Part shown: piece after piece, positions 1 through 13,500 of the stretch | Numbering within the stretch: position 1 is the first letter of the stretch | Layout of the letters: every line of letters begins with the position of its first letter | Assembly (NCBI GenBank): GCA_947568835.1 | Contig: OX387602.1 | Location: 27,083,021-27,147,020 of the forward strand | Direction of reading: 5' to 3' | Length of the DNA stretch: 64,000 nt | DNA from: Protonemura montana | Taxonomy: Eukaryota > Arthropoda > Insecta > Plecoptera > Nemouridae | Translations under genes and position numbers: made by a program | The notes under the pieces: model-generated | Database searches by the model: none | What the model saw: the letters and a program-made list of their open reading frames with translations, nothing else | What the model was told of the DNA's origin: nothing

Positions 1-851
1 TGCTCGATAGAGCGAAACTCTCTCCCGCTCATTGTAGAGCGGCCCTTATCGCACAGCCTTGACTGGCAGACTATTGTATGAGGAGATGGTCGCAAATCGC
101 AAAGCTTACTTGGACAACACCTCCGTTGCTTTCATACCGGTCTGCCTACTTACCTGGATGGCTCGGACGAGCAGTTGGTATCTTCAGTTTGCATTCCATC
201 TTTTATTACATGTTATTTTGATCGATCGTGTCATTTCCTCAGTCATAATGATGCCGTGGTGCCGACAGCGAGCGGCAAGTAGTGAATGGCATGTAGTGGG
301 AAACCCTAACAGGCGAGGAAAAGCGCTAACTGGCCAGTGAAAATCACGACCTATGCCAATGTAACGAGACCGCGTGTGAGAGTGTGGGGCGGAGCGCCGG
401 GGGACTGAACTCACGACCAGCGGACTAGATGGGAAGATCCATAATAGATAGCGTGTAGACAAGTGGACGGGCAGTAAATCGCATAGGCACACCGCGAGCG
501 TGCCAAAATTCAGCACCCCCTCCTGCTGAGGGGGTATATGTTCATTCACTCAATAGCATGCTGCTTCAAGCTCCATCAGTGCGTCAAGCATATTTTTTCA
601 GCCTTCAACAAATTATTCGAGTTATGCATTCTATGTTTCTGTAAAACTTAGTATTTTAAAAGTACACATGCAGTGAACTCTACGCTACCGTATTAATAGA
701 GTTGCGAAAATTCAGAAAAATGTCCTTGGTGTGGGGCTCTCACTAGCCCTGCAGATTCTCGCGATACCATCGAGCGATGTCTGACTTTGCGGGGATGACA
801 ATTTGCATTCTTAACTCGAATGTCTTTCCGGTAAGCCGAGTGCCAACTTAC
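1..851. other. No gene recognised; left flank and intron of the Mth-like gene
   Basis: Open frames here are short and show no family resemblance. Because the receptor exon to the right ends in a good donor at 851-850 reading leftward, this stretch is most simply the following intron. No exon for the remaining transmembrane helices was found in it. Confidence 0.5.
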
Positions 852-1683
852 CCGCGGAAACGCAGAATGCGTTGTTGTCTACGATGTCCAGCTGCACGAT
901 GGCTAAGAAGAAGTAGGCGATGAAGATGCTAGTGCAGTGGCTCATCAAGTTCTTGCCGTGGATGTTGCGCAGCTCGGGGACGATGCCATACACGAAGAAG
1001 GTGGCAATGAGGAACGGTTCTGAAATGATCATGCCGATCGCGAACACGGAGTACGTCCAGTGCCTTTCCTCGGGCACCGGCTGCGGGGGAATACATTGCA
1101 GCATAGCTACCCTTGCACTTTCATTCTGGACGACCAAGTCCACGCAAAAGTCGTCTGCAACCGTCTTGTAGGTGAAGTTAGTCTCCTGGTCCAAGTAGTG
1201 CCACTCTCCCTGCTCGTCAACGTGAAAGATCTCTTGGGGACCCAACGGGAACATGCCGATGTTGCCGCACATGTGCCCGAACAACATATGATGCTCGGAA
1301 AATTGCTCATCATCCTGGACTCTAGTCACATTGGCCAGGTGTTCTTGCAGAGCTGGGTGCTTCGTTGACGCACACTCGTAGCCGTTCACTTTGTAGACGT
1401 GGTCGTGAGGACAACACTTTCGTATGCAGCTCTTAACGCGACACACGCAACCACGCGCCACGTTCGGCGATAACGTCTCCCAGTACAGATGTGGCGGGAA
1501 TAGGAGTCCGTCAGTTGACAGGAGACTGCCGTTCTCCAACCGCGTCCCGCCGCGAATTTCGACGGTTGACGCTTCGTTGCAAGGCCTCGTAGGTTCTGTG
1601 GTCCTAGTGGTTTCTTCGTAGGATGCCGTTGACAAGAGCGTTACGATGAGCAGCACGAGGACGGGGTGTCTTCGGCGGAGCAT
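852..1683 (-). CDS. Methuselah-like G-protein coupled receptor, first coding exon (partial)
   Basis: Seen: an ATG at 1683 opens 277 codons plus one base, ending at a GTAAGT donor. Residues 1-22 form a signal peptide (basic start, then LVLLIVTLLSTAS). A Cys-rich ectodomain follows, including CVCRVKSCIRKCCPHDHVY near residues 78-96 and several N-x-S/T sites. Two hydrophobic helices come next, around residues 210-235 and 245-265. Known: the Cys-rich ectodomain followed by seven helices is the architecture of Methuselah and Methuselah-like family B receptors, surface proteins linked in flies to stress and life-span. Inference: helices 3-7 lie on exons beyond the left edge, unless the gene is truncated; nothing matching them is in 1-850. 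The ligand cannot be inferred. A fragment of a recently duplicated copy is the main alternative. Confidence 0.8.
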
Positions 1684-2930
1684 GGTCGGTGGACGGCGAG
1701 TGGCCGGCCACTGTGACTCTTCTAGCTCTCGGGGCTAACACCTTGGCCGATCACCCATCCACGAGAGGCGATTGGAGGATAGAGCGCCACACGCGCCGAA
1801 CGCCTCGATGTCACCGGGGCGCCGCTGCTGTGGGTGGAGGGTTGGTCGCGGTGTCGGCGTCGGCGTCTGGAGCAAGCGGCGACCGCAGAAACACTGGCAC
1901 GCTAGGGGACGGACGCGTCAAGGGAAACGCATTTCCGTGGGCCACGTTAGTAAAGGCACTAGATTATAATTAGTAAAACAAATGTTAGCATAATATTTAT
2001 CCTGTCATCGCGAGGGAAACAGCTAGCAGATTAAGATGCATGACACGAAGCAAGTGTTTATTGTGTTTGGAAAGAAAATGACAAGATTGCTTGGTAAATT
2101 TTCCCACGCCTACGATCAAAGTAGCTCGGAATGTTGTGTTTTTTCTTGACTTGTCGGACGGCTTGAGGGACCGCAAAACCTTTCGCCAAAAGTTTGGGCC
2201 GCGAATTCTCGACAAACTGGGGCGACCACTTGCTCTGGGTGTGTCCTCTCTCACGCGCGCACCGACATTGAATGCGACTCAAAGCCAACTGTTAATTTTA
2301 GCCGGGGAAAATATTACGTGTCCTTTCATATTTGCTCGCACATATTCTTTGTACTAGCACGTAGGTACCATGTGTACATGGACATTGAATATGAAGTGAA
2401 ACGCCCATATTTCTATTTTCTGTCCATATATTTCCACACTTCTGTGGGTAACACCGACGACATTTGCCACCCCTCGGGGCTGACATGACGCCGTCGGTCC
2501 CAGGTCCTGGACAACGCCCTGACATACGAATATGTGCTACCCCCTTCTTTTTCGGGATACATAATTTATTTGTTGCCAATTGATTATGTTGCGTCACATG
2601 ACTTTCTTTTTAATTCGAAAAATGAACACTTAAGTCGATTTTCCGATTTCAGTATTTCTGCGTCGTACTAATGTGTAATATTTTATGCATATTTACAGAG
2701 ATGTTTGGTGGATGAAAATATGAGCATTTGATATTTTTTTGTACCAAAAATGCAATACTTACTCAACATTTTAAGAGACGTTGTACTAATTCGCAAGCTA
2801 AGAAACTAAAAATCAAAATTATCAAATTTTGGGCGCCAATAAAATTATTTTTTACTAAACCAAAAGAAAACTAACTTTATGGCATTCCAGCAAGGCTGCG
2901 AAATGAAAAGCAATCCCTTAATCTGGTTAA
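1684..2930. other. Upstream region of the Mth-like gene; GC-rich then AT-rich, no gene seen
   Basis: The first ~280 bases are GC-rich and lie directly upstream of the receptor ATG, so promoter and 5' leader are expected here. No TATA motif at a convincing place was recognised. From about 2600 onward the sequence becomes AT-rich and grades into the retrotransposon remnant. Confidence 0.4.
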
Positions 2931-2934
2931 ATGC

Positions 2935-3803
2935 TAAAAGCGTGGTGGTACAAGAGAAAACGAAATTTCTATGACTTTTTGTTGACAACAAATTAAGCTG
3001 GAAGTCACATATTGACTCGCTCTGTAGTAAGATTTCCTCCGGAATATTCCTAATAACAAGATTAATGAAAGTTTTATCTCCCAGCCTAGTAAAAATGGTT
3101 CACTTTTCACATAGGTATAGAGTCCATTTTAAGATATGGTATAATTCTTTGGGGTTGGTCACCCTAAACAAAGAGACTTTTTGTACTTCAAAAAGAAAAC
3201 AATCATGTCAATGGTTCAGGCCAGCAAGGATCTATGTGCTGAAATCTTTTACAAGGACTCGTGTATTAAATATTTTATTAAACTGAACATTTTAACCTTG
3301 CCATGTCTGTATATTTATTGTACTGTTGTTTTTTTAATCTAAAGTCACGCTAGTTTACAAACTACTGACAAAGTCCATGACTATGATGTGAGAAACAAAA
3401 AAGATATCCGAATTGAATTGTGTAAAAATGATAAATGGTCTCGAGGACCGCTAATCATTGGCTCAAGATTTTATAAGAAAATTCCTAGCGCTATGAAAGA
3501 AAAAAGTGGTGAAGTTTTCAAGGCTACTTTTAAACAATTTTTAACTGACAAATGTTTTTAATCTGTTGATCAATATTTAAACCACAATTACAAGTATTAA
3601 GACACTTGTAATTCATAAATAGGTATGTATTATCGACAATGGTCATAAAGTATATCATCCTATGTTCTTGTTATTCAACTTAACTGCATAATTTACTTAT
3701 GTACGTATTTTCTTTGGTTTATTTTATTATGTGACTCTCCTTATATCTTGTGACATGATCAATCATGGAATACAAAATTTAAAAAAAATAAATAAATAAA
3801 AAC
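2935..3803 (+). mobile_element. 3' end of a decayed non-LTR retrotransposon (reverse transcriptase C-terminus)
   Basis: Translated in shifting plus frames, the DNA gives the C-terminal part of a LINE-type reverse transcriptase. Segments include VDNKLSWKSHIDSLCSKISSG at about 2975-3040, a frame-shifted RYGIILWG-like motif near 3130-3160, ILTLPCLYIY near 3290, and RGPLIIGSRFYKKIPSAMKE near 3440-3500. An in-frame TGA at 2972-2974 and several frameshifts kill it. The copy ends in an A-rich tail with repeated AAAT units (3774-3802), as expected for a 5'-truncated LINE insertion. Jockey/CR1-like affiliation is likely from the motif style, but the clade cannot be fixed by eye. Confidence 0.75.
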
Positions 3804-5280
3804 TATAATATGCCTATAACTATGATTTGATCACTACTTTATTTACCGGACCGCTACAAAAGTGGTATGTTCCAACTTTCAAAAACGTCCAAAGAAAGGC
3901 TGTTCAAAGGTTTTATAAAAATATATACTATTTTAATGCGAAATTTAGTGTATCTTAAAGGGCGTTGTAGACAAACGCTACGCGTAAGACTGTACACAAA
4001 AATATCCAATTTTTGTTTAGTCAATATCTGAAAGTTGATTTGCAGGATAGGCATTATCCAAAAATAACTTTAACCGAATTCACATTGAGATAAACGCAGT
4101 TTGCCAAAGTTTTTCGATGTTAAACGAAGTTTTGGAATCAATCGTTTCGATGACAGTCATGATTATCAGATAATTGAAAACCAATTTTGTACACAAGAAA
4201 ATCAACATCGTCCTCGATTGCCCGATCCCAAAATATTAATTCGGAAGTAAATCGGGATTTGGCAGAAGGTTTCTTTTTTTTCGGACTTTCATGTGCTCAA
4301 ATCAGACAATCTTTAAATCGGTTATGATGTTTCAACAAAAGGAAGTTGCTCTATCAACTACTCTTCTGTGATCTCGAAGTCGCGTGAAGGTTTGACAAAC
4401 TTGAGACTTCACTTTAACGTGACACCTCATAAACACATTTTCCTCCATTCTGTACGTTATCTTCAATCTTGTTGAACTGGTACACATAGTGAAGTCTGTA
4501 TTTGGATGAACGAGGAGTTAATTCCTTCGTTTGGATTGAGGCTGATGCGATGCCTCTTTCTAAGGTGAGCGATTCCAGGCTTGCAGGTACACATTATATC
4601 CGGTAAATCCATTCTCTGATTGTGTTTGTATTCGATTTGACAAATTCAGATAGGAGTTCATAAAGTAGTCCAAAAATTCCTTAATGTATATAACACAAAT
4701 ACACAATTTTTTTTCTCACAACATTTTACCAAATTACCAATGAAGTCGAATTTGTGAAAATCACTGATTTGTGATAAATGCTCGACTCCGTTGTCTTTCT
4801 CCTTGTTCACATTTTGCTGTGAGAACGCAGTCGACCTGCCTGGCATTCTTAAATTACAGGTCAAGATGTCTAATCTCTTCGTTTTGGTTTTTTGAAGGGC
4901 ATCTTGCGGAGGTCTGAAACCTTTTTTATTTATTTTTTATTTGTCTTCAAATATTTCATCAGCCAAATGTCCACACCCTGAGAAAACATTCGTAACACTA
5001 CGACTTTAAACTTGCGTCACACAACAATAACATTGCTGATAGTGAGGATATGGCGGCTCAAAACATCCTCCATGCTACAGTACGTTGACATTAAAGTGAC
5101 TCGTTGAAAATAATTTCAACCCAGATAACCGTAAGAAAAATGACATAATATTTCCTGAAACGTATGTATAATTGTTTCAAGATACCAATTTTGATAAATT
5201 TCCCGTTTATTAACTCTGCTCGGATACAGAAGTGTAGCCTCATCTCACCAGACAGTATGGCGATATTGACGTCCTGTTAG
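3804..5280. other. Intergenic AT-rich sequence, nothing recognised
   Basis: No long open frame, tandem array, or family match was found between the retrotransposon tail and the P450 remnant. Small minus-strand open frames have no splice support. Confidence 0.4.
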
Positions 5281-5283
5281 TTT

Positions 5284-6476
5284 GTGGACGCGTCAGTCCT
5301 GGCGGTCACCTTCCTGACGGCAACCTATCTGTACTGCCAGCACGTATATACCTACTGGACGAAGCGCAGCGTCCAGGTGATTCCGCTCAGCATCCCGTTC
5401 GGCAACTACCGAGACGTATCCCTCGTCCGCAAACAAACCGTTCAAGTCTACGAAGAGTTCTCACCGCCCTCGCAGGAGCGAAGTTTGGTGGCGTCTACCA
5501 AGTCTTCAAACCAACGCTCTTACTCCAAGACCTGAACCTCATTAAGCAGGTGTTCGTCAAGGAGGCAAGTAGCTTCCAAGACAGTGGCGTCTTTCACGAC
5601 GAAGAAAACGATCCTGTGTCGCCATCATCGGCGGATACAGGTGGAAGTTCTTGCGTGCAAATCTTTCCCCAACCTTCACGTCTGGTAAGATGAAGATGAT
5701 GTTCTACACCCTGTCGGATATCGGCGACAGCCTCAAGATGTGCTTCAACAGAAACATCACCAACGGCGGTGCCATCGAGGTGAACGTCGTCTCGACGCGG
5801 TAAAGCACCGACGTCAAAGCGTCCGTCGCGTTCTGTATCGAGTGCAACTGTCTGTCAAACCTCGACGCCGATCTTCGCGAGTGTAACCGCCAGTGCGATC
5901 AGCGTGGTTTCGTGGGCAACCTGGGTTTTTTACTGAACTTTGTCGCGCCTCAGCTGGTGGCCATTCTCAAATTGGGCTACACCCCCAACCCCAAGGCGAT
6001 TGAGGAATTTGTCACTGGAGTCGTCGCGGAGACCGTGGAGTATCGGGAGACGAATGAAGTGTCCCGGAACAACTTCATGCTGAAGAGACAGCCGAAGAAC
6101 TACGGCTTCGTGGAGGGCGATGTGAACTGGAAGAAAGGTAAGTGCGGACAGTGACGTCGATTTCACGACGATTTTTCACGACGACGGCGAACACATGGCA
6201 CTTTCATGATTCCGCTCGATCGTGCTCTTCCTGAACAGCGAGTGCAACATTGCTTGTGCGCCCGAGGGCAGCGGGGGTCTGCGCAACGAGACGGGCACGC
6301 AGGTGGTGGTGACCGTTAGCGCCCTACTCAACGACTCAACGCTGCACCCCGACCCAAAGCGTTTCGACCCCGAGAGCTTCACCATGGAGGCCCGCGTGGC
6401 CAGGAACCCCTACTCTTACCTCCTTTCAGCGTCGGTCCCCGAAACTGCATTGGTGGGTACCCGCGATGATCACTAA
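5284..6476 (+). pseudogene. Cytochrome P450 (CYP3-clan type) pseudogene
   Basis: P450 segments lie in order on the plus strand but in different frames. The N-terminal membrane region is near 5284-5450. GVYQVFKPTLLLQDLNLIKQ is near 5488-5550. The helix C region (GYRWKFLRANLSPTFTSGKM) is near 5634-5693, the FGIECN-like segment is near 5826-5860, and a FAPQL / YREtNEVSRNNF segment is near 5935-6080. DPKRFDPESFT then appears near 6350-6385. Damage seen: a frameshift around 5485, an in-frame TAA at 5801-5803, and no I-helix AGxxT, ExxR or heme-binding FxxGxxxC. The frame stops just after the PYSYL that should precede the heme loop. Family usual length is about 500 residues; under 350 are represented. 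Known role of intact CYP3-clan enzymes: ER monooxygenases of xenobiotics. Missing parts could be unrecognised exons, but the internal stop argues for a dead copy. Confidence 0.75.
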
Positions 6477-7532
6477 CTCGGCTCTAACTGCACCACTTAG
6501 TATTTATTCCGATATCTTGCAATGAAGTCAACGTCGTTCCCTCTGGTCCTCGATCCAGCCTCTCTCCTGATGGCCGCCCAGCGAGACATGCCTCTCAACA
6601 TCGCCGCCAGGAACTAGCTGCGGTAGCCGTGACTGAGCTGATTCAAAAGTTTGCCTCTGTTAGTAAACAGGGAGCTGAAAAAATGTGATATATGTCTGAG
6701 CCAGATGGGGGTCGGATATTTTATTTACATACATGGATTTCTCAACCTCATCCTCGGCATCGTCCGTATCACTCGATGAAGCCGTGCCAAAACTCCTGCT
6801 CGACTCAAGCCCCTAGCGGTGAGTGTGAAATTGGTAATTTTGATAATTATCTAATTCTGTGTTTACCTCGTTAATTATTTCAATCAAGATTGATCGTGCT
6901 GACTTAGCGGTCTTCCTGGTCTTCTCGAATTTCACTGCTATCTTTATTCTAGTGGTTCTATGTATACCTATCCTATGACAATGGAAAATACGTCCCCATT
7001 TTTAACCATTTTGTAATCTTAAACGCCCTTTCCGTATCATCTCTTGGCCTAATAAGCAAAAATGTAATCAATCATTCTGTTAGCTCGCAGTTTAAAAAAT
7101 ATAAACTTTTCGTGGGTGATTATGGAGAGAGTTGGTAAAAAAAATGTGTGCGAGGGTTCTGTTGCATGGTTTAAAAGTAAAACTTCGTTTAAAACTTTAG
7201 ATATTCTTGACGTAAACAATTGTACAATTGAACAATCGTTAATGGGGGAATGTGTTCGTTTAATAATATACACACAAAACAATCCTAATGTCCAAGCATT
7301 TTTCGTGCTCGAGTTTCATGACCTTCAATTTCCACCAGCCTTCGTATATCTTCGTAAGCGAGCGGTATTTTCCGAGTCATTTGCTCCAGAATTTAAACAG
7401 TGGTTTCGTTCACCTAATAACTGCCGCAAGGCTGTGTATTCTAGTGAATGGTTAACAAGGTAGTACACACTCAACGGTAGTACTAACGGGAACACGATTT
7501 CCCTTCTTATTTCCTTTTTTCCCATTACTAAG
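6477..7532. other. Spacer between P450 remnant and MSH4; one unassigned 115-codon frame
   Basis: The only sizeable frame is plus strand 7116-7463 (115 codons, ATG start, stop at 7461-7463). Its product (MIMERVGKKNVCEGSVAWFK...) matches nothing I recognise. It ends 70 bases before the proposed MSH4 start, so it may be promoter or 5' leader. It could also be a small unknown gene; I give that low weight. Confidence 0.3.
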
Positions 7533-10500
7533 ATGAATGTTGTGCGTGGTGATAAATTAGCCAGTACAAGTTATGGTATTGGTAAGGTTAGGGGTAACTT
7601 TGGTAAACAGGATTCCGGTAAGAGTTTCTTGCTTCACAATAACCTAGAAACCAATCATTTAGAATCATTCACAGAATCCAATCATTATTTCAAATGTTCT
7701 TTCCAGTCATTGCTTGTGCAGCAAATATAGCGCTGCCAAGTAATATTTATGGAGCCAGATTACGACCAACATTTAAAACTCCAGCCAATTTCCGAAAAGC
7801 GTGCGTCACATCTCGTAGTTTAACTACTACCACTTCAGGGAGTCGGTTTCCTGGTCAAAATATATCAACTAGCGGTTGCCGGAAGCGGCTTCGGTAATTC
7901 TTAATTGACACTTACAATTAAGTCTTCATCTGCTTGAAATAATAAATGTCAATTTAAAAAATTGTATATTAATTACAGAGCTACAGGTATTTACTTTACA
8001 GACTACTAAGGAACAATTAAGCACAGAACATACATGACTTTTCACAAAATGAGTTATAATATTATTTATATGATGCTTAAAACTTTGTTAATATTTCGTT
8101 TTATGCAAATCCTACAGGACTTCTGCATCAAGCACAGAAGCACAGCATACTACGTCGTCCGACGCTATAAAAACGCCTAAATCAATTTCTACTAGCTTTT
8201 TGACAGATAATGACTCCAATTGCTGTATCGTCGGTAAGCTCATACTTCATATCTTACACACATTTCATAAATTCAATATGTGGTGAATTGCATAGCCAGG
8301 GGCATTATAGCTCCAACTAATACCTTCAAGCTTGAGATCTTGACAGAAAACTGTTAAGCAACGGGTCCAAAAAGTCTAGGTATTGAATTTTTACACATTT
8401 TAGCACTCTCCGAAGGCCGAGGCCAAGCCCGGGGAGAAGTTGGTATCGCAGCACTGGACGTTCGGCGCCCACATTTAACGTTGTGCCAGATTAGTGACAC
8501 TCAGTCATATGTGAATACACTGACAAAGATCAATGTTTTCAAACCAATCGAGGTAAACTATTGCCCCTCTTTTACCTGAAAACTTGCTGGCAAACACTGG
8601 ATGCCAAATGTGAATTGTGTTTATATTGTGTCTATCGTGTTGTATTGTATTATTGTCTATTGTGTCTTATCTGTTTATAAGGAACTAGCCTTCCACTAGA
8701 TATTTGCCCAGTACCAACAAACTGAAAATAAGATCTGGAACATTTTTATTATAATTATATTGTAACATTAAATTATAATATTAAGTAATATTATATTATT
8801 ATAATAATAATATTATATAATATTTCACTATTGTAATATTATTTATAACATTATGTAATATTAATTATACATTACATTGAAAATACCTAGACACTGCAAT
8901 ACTATTTTGAAAATCTGTTAAATTATTAATCAATAATATTACTCTGCAGATTTTGGTACCGAACACGTTTTGCGACGGGCAGCAACAAAGCAAGCTTTTC
9001 ACGAGTGTGCGTGATATGTACCCAAATGTGGCACTGAAAACTGTACAACGCAGACATTTTAGCGATAGCCGAGGCTTGCAGCAAATACAGCATTTGTGCA
9101 TACCAGAATACTCTTCTGTGGAGATGTTGATACTTCATAAGTAAATATAACACTCAAAATCTTCTTACAATTGCAATTTAGATCACTGAAATGGGTCTGC
9201 TCAAAGTTTCTAATCCAGTTTCAGAGTGGTTGCTGTTGAAAATGTTGATAAATCCATTTTCCCGAACAACATACCGATGTTTTGCTATTAACGTTGCGGA
9301 TCAGGTATTCTTAGGTTTCTGTTTTTATTCCAGATTCTATGCGCTCTCTTCTGCATCGGCTTTATTGAAGTACGTTGAGTTCATGAACAACGTGATCTTT
9401 GCACCGAAATCTTTGAAAGTTGTCTACCAGGGTTCCCAAAACACGACTGTTATAGGTAGGCATGCATGAAGACAATTGAATCCAGTTTCTTTAGTTAAAA
9501 GTAATGTGTGCACATTCTAATCCAGGTGTGTATACGTATATTTATCACTTTCCTATTCCATTTCCAAGGTCCATCATACTCCCATTTTATTTTTGTTAAG
9601 CAGTTGCCTTACTTATTTTTTTTTTAAAATAAAATAAGTAAGGCAACTGCTGATCAGAGTCAGCAAAGTGAATGAAATTTAGGCCTAGTTTCTGAGGTGA
9701 GCCAGATGTCCCACCGAATGCTGCAAACTGACCGATATAACAGCCATGTCTCTATCGCAGACGTAGAGTCTTCGCGGCGCCTGGAGCTGGTGCGCAGCTT
9801 GCGTGGGTCGTGCGCGCAACACAGCCTGTTGGGCATGCTGAACCGGTGCTCGACCAGCGGAGGTGTACGCCTTCTTCGTGCGACTCTGCTACAACCACCA
9901 TGCCTGCTAGCAGACGTGCTCGCTCGACAAACCTGCGTCGCCGAGCTCGTCGACCAGCCCGATCTATTTCACGCCCTTGAGGTCAGTGCCGGTGATCAGT
10001 AACAGTTCTGATTCAAGTTTTGGGAGTCTAGGTTTCGAGTCATCTTCAAAAGAAAAGTTTCCATTATAGATTTAAATAACTCACCAAACAAAAATTTCCT
10101 TCAATGAGAAATCTGCAAGACTAGGCCTCATTAACGTTCGTGTAATGGGGTAAAACTGCTATTAGTATTTTTCCAATCCATTGGAGACATCAGTTTCGAT
10201 GGGGCTACATTAAGTCAGTGGACTGTGTGTTACAGGGGATGCTGTCAAAGTTTCAAAATGTGGAGCACCTGCTGTCGCTATGTATGCACCTGCCGCAAGA
10301 GAACGCAAAGGCGGCCGAGACACAGCTCAACTATACGCTGCTGCTGAAGACCACGCTTGAGATACTTCCACCGCTCAAAGAAGTATTGGAATCTGCCCAG
10401 GCGGCTTTCTTCGTTGAAGTCAGAGAGGTACTGTCGGCTGCCGACTATCCCTTCTTGATGAGTTCACTTAAGCTGAAAGTCATTACTTATCATAGGATGT

Positions 10501-13500
10501 GGCAAAATACCAATCAAAAATGGCAAAGTAACGGGGTCTGTTTTCTCATTCTTGGACCGCTGTACGCAAGATCCAATTCATCTTAGGATACGTTACAATT
10601 CTGTGTTTCTTAGAGTAAAATTTAACAAGTGTAGCCATTCAAAGGTTTCATTTACATCTTGTAAGTGCAAGACAAGACTATGAACCAGTGAGAAGTCATC
10701 TTTACACTGTGGTATTTTGTGGCTATGTCTTACAGAACCTCGGCAACGAACAGTACGCTCAGATAATGGCCCGGATCCTAGAGACAGTTCACGTGGATGC
10801 CCGTATGGTGAAGGGTTACGCGGCATCGCACATGCATCGTAGCTTCCTGGTGAAGCCCAACCTCAACGGCTTGCTGGACATAGCCCGCAAAACGTATTGC
10901 GAGATTGTTGAGGACCTAACCCGTGCGTGCCTACCTTTGTGCTTCCAGTATGGCTCACGCCTCCCATTTGCTGCCTTGACATGGGCGTAGGACCAAGCTT
11001 AGAAAGGGACTGGATTTCAGATTTCAACCTTTTTAATGTAAATTTTTCTAGGAGCTGGTTTTACATTGTAGACAAGTTTTATGGCGGCATCAGCTAATAA
11101 CGTGCAGTGAATGTTCCTGGAAGTAAAATGTGATGAGTAAAAAATTCTTAAAAACAAAGGTCTTCACTTTACAGGACTATTCATGCTTAAAAAATATAAC
11201 TTATTGGTTTTAAATTCAGGTTGTATTTTTCAAACTAAGCCTATAGTTGTAAGGTATTTGAAAAACCAGACTATCCTGCAATCCAATAGTTTGGTTAACC
11301 ACTGTAAGTTTTGTAATAATCTCGGCTCAGACATAGATGACGTAGGTGACCGCTTACCATCTGGGAGGCAACACTTTGAAATTTTCACCAAAGTTTTAGT
11401 AAACTCATTTAAGCTGGAAGCATGGGTGGAGTTAAGTGACAATGGTTTGGCAGAAAATAAGCTCATATTTAGGAATTAATTCAATTATGAAGAACAAGCT
11501 CGATATTATACCCAGCATTAGATGGATTTGATGAAATTCAAAATGGGTCGGTAGCAGAAACACTCCGCCTAATGGTAGACACATGAAGCAAAGCACCAGC
11601 AGCTTTGAAAAATAATCAAAGATGGGTACCTTGACATAAAGACAATTGTGTATCCTATTTTCACATTGCCAGGGCTATAATTCTGCAGAAAACCTACCTA
11701 GATGAAAATTCCTGGATAAAATTAACATGCACCACCCTTACACGTTGTTCTTCACACAACAGTCCCCCCTCTCTTTAAAAAATCTTATAGGTAGCAATTT
11801 CACATTCTGCTTACACATTTATTTATCCTAAAGCTGGGCCTGCTTAGAATATGCACAATACTTTTATAATTGGGACAAATCAGGTTAATTTCACTCACAA
11901 CTGTAATTATAAACTTAACCTAGTCTTGTCTTGTGTGTCTAGAACTTGTAGCTGAACTGGCGGACACGCACAATCTGCCGCTAAAAGTAAACTACACATC
12001 GAGCCGTGGTTTTCATATCCAGCTGATCAACATGAAAAACAACATCAAGCCTTCCAGCCTCTCAGAGGTATTTATTCAGGTGAGCAGGCTTGTTTTACTG
12101 TAATGTAGTCTCGTGACATGAACGTTGGGGGCCAGTGGTCTTGTATGGTGTACGTTTGTCAACAGGTGCAAAAGAACCGTAGCACCTTGACCTTCACGAC
12201 CCAAGAGCTAGTACATCGGGACCACCGCGCAAAGGAAAGCCTCAACGAAATACAGCATCTCAGCAATTTGTAAGTACACGGTATCTAGTCATTTTAAATG
12301 CATCTGATTGACCTCTATTTTGTTCCTGGGGTGGGAGGTATTTCTATATCTTTTCAGAAGAAAAAAACAAAATTGTTTGTTTGTTCCGATCGCAACTTTG
12401 ACAAAAGTGAATTCTAAGAAGAAGAAGCAAGAAGAAGAGGGAGATGTGTGGGCTTCAAAATTTGAATCAAGCTGCCTTTTTCTGTGATACTAATTGATTT
12501 CCTTTACTACTCTGGCCTGTTGGTCAATTAACAGTGAATCAATCCTGAAATTTAGCGTGAAGTATTGATATTTACATGACTTAGCCTCAATTTATGTAGG
12601 GTAGCTTAAATTATCAACCTTGTTTCTTTTTTCCCTTATTTCTGGCCTCTTGCGCTTTGAGCCCTATTTTGCACAATATTATGCATTTCTGTGGTAGGGT
12701 TATCTACCACCTGCTGAAGGACATTCGCGTACACATGGGCTGCATTTACAAGCTGTGCGAGCATGTGGCTGAGCTGGACATGCTGGTATCGTTGACCCAC
12801 ACCAGCTCCGTCTCAAACTACGTGCGGCCGCAGTTTGGGGCAGCCCTCGACGTTCGCAAGGCGCGCCACCCTATGCTCGACTTTGTCAGCCAGCTTGAAC
12901 CCGAGGCCAATGACATTGTGAGTTGGCAATGTTGACAATGTTGTCAAAATTGTTTGCAACTAATGCCATAATTGTCTATTGGAACAGTTAGGTTTTACAG
13001 TTCTCTAACATTCCAGTTACATTGTTGCTTTCCCGTTTACAAATAAACAAGCCAAAGCAAAAAGCGTCATTTTTTGTTGCAGCAAGCATCGCGGCACTTC
13101 AACTGCCAGATCATTACCGGTCCAAACATGAGCGGCAAAAGCATCTACATCCGACAGATTGCACTTTTGCAGATCATGGCACAGGTAAAATTTATTGTTT
13201 GTTGCCAGTGTAACAAATTATGTTGAGCTTTTTCAACCCTGGGTTGTTCATCGTACTCTCAGAAGCAAGATAATTGTACTTCACATTTTTGGCAGTTTCA
13301 ACAGCATATTACTTATACCTCTCTGCTCAACTGTTTTACAAAAGATTCTCAAAAGAACAATAAACAATATCTATCCATCAAAGATGTTCGGCCCCTTCTT
13401 CCTAATGTGAGACTTGGACAGGCCTACGCCCAAGATAAATTTAAACTAGCTTGGTGATAGGTCAAAAGCGTCCTTAAAATTCAAGAAATGTGACCAACTT

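Noticed and set aside
7116-7463. 115-codon gene upstream of MSH4
   Set aside because: Not similar to anything recognised and without domain features; may be a 5' leader. Not strong enough to call.
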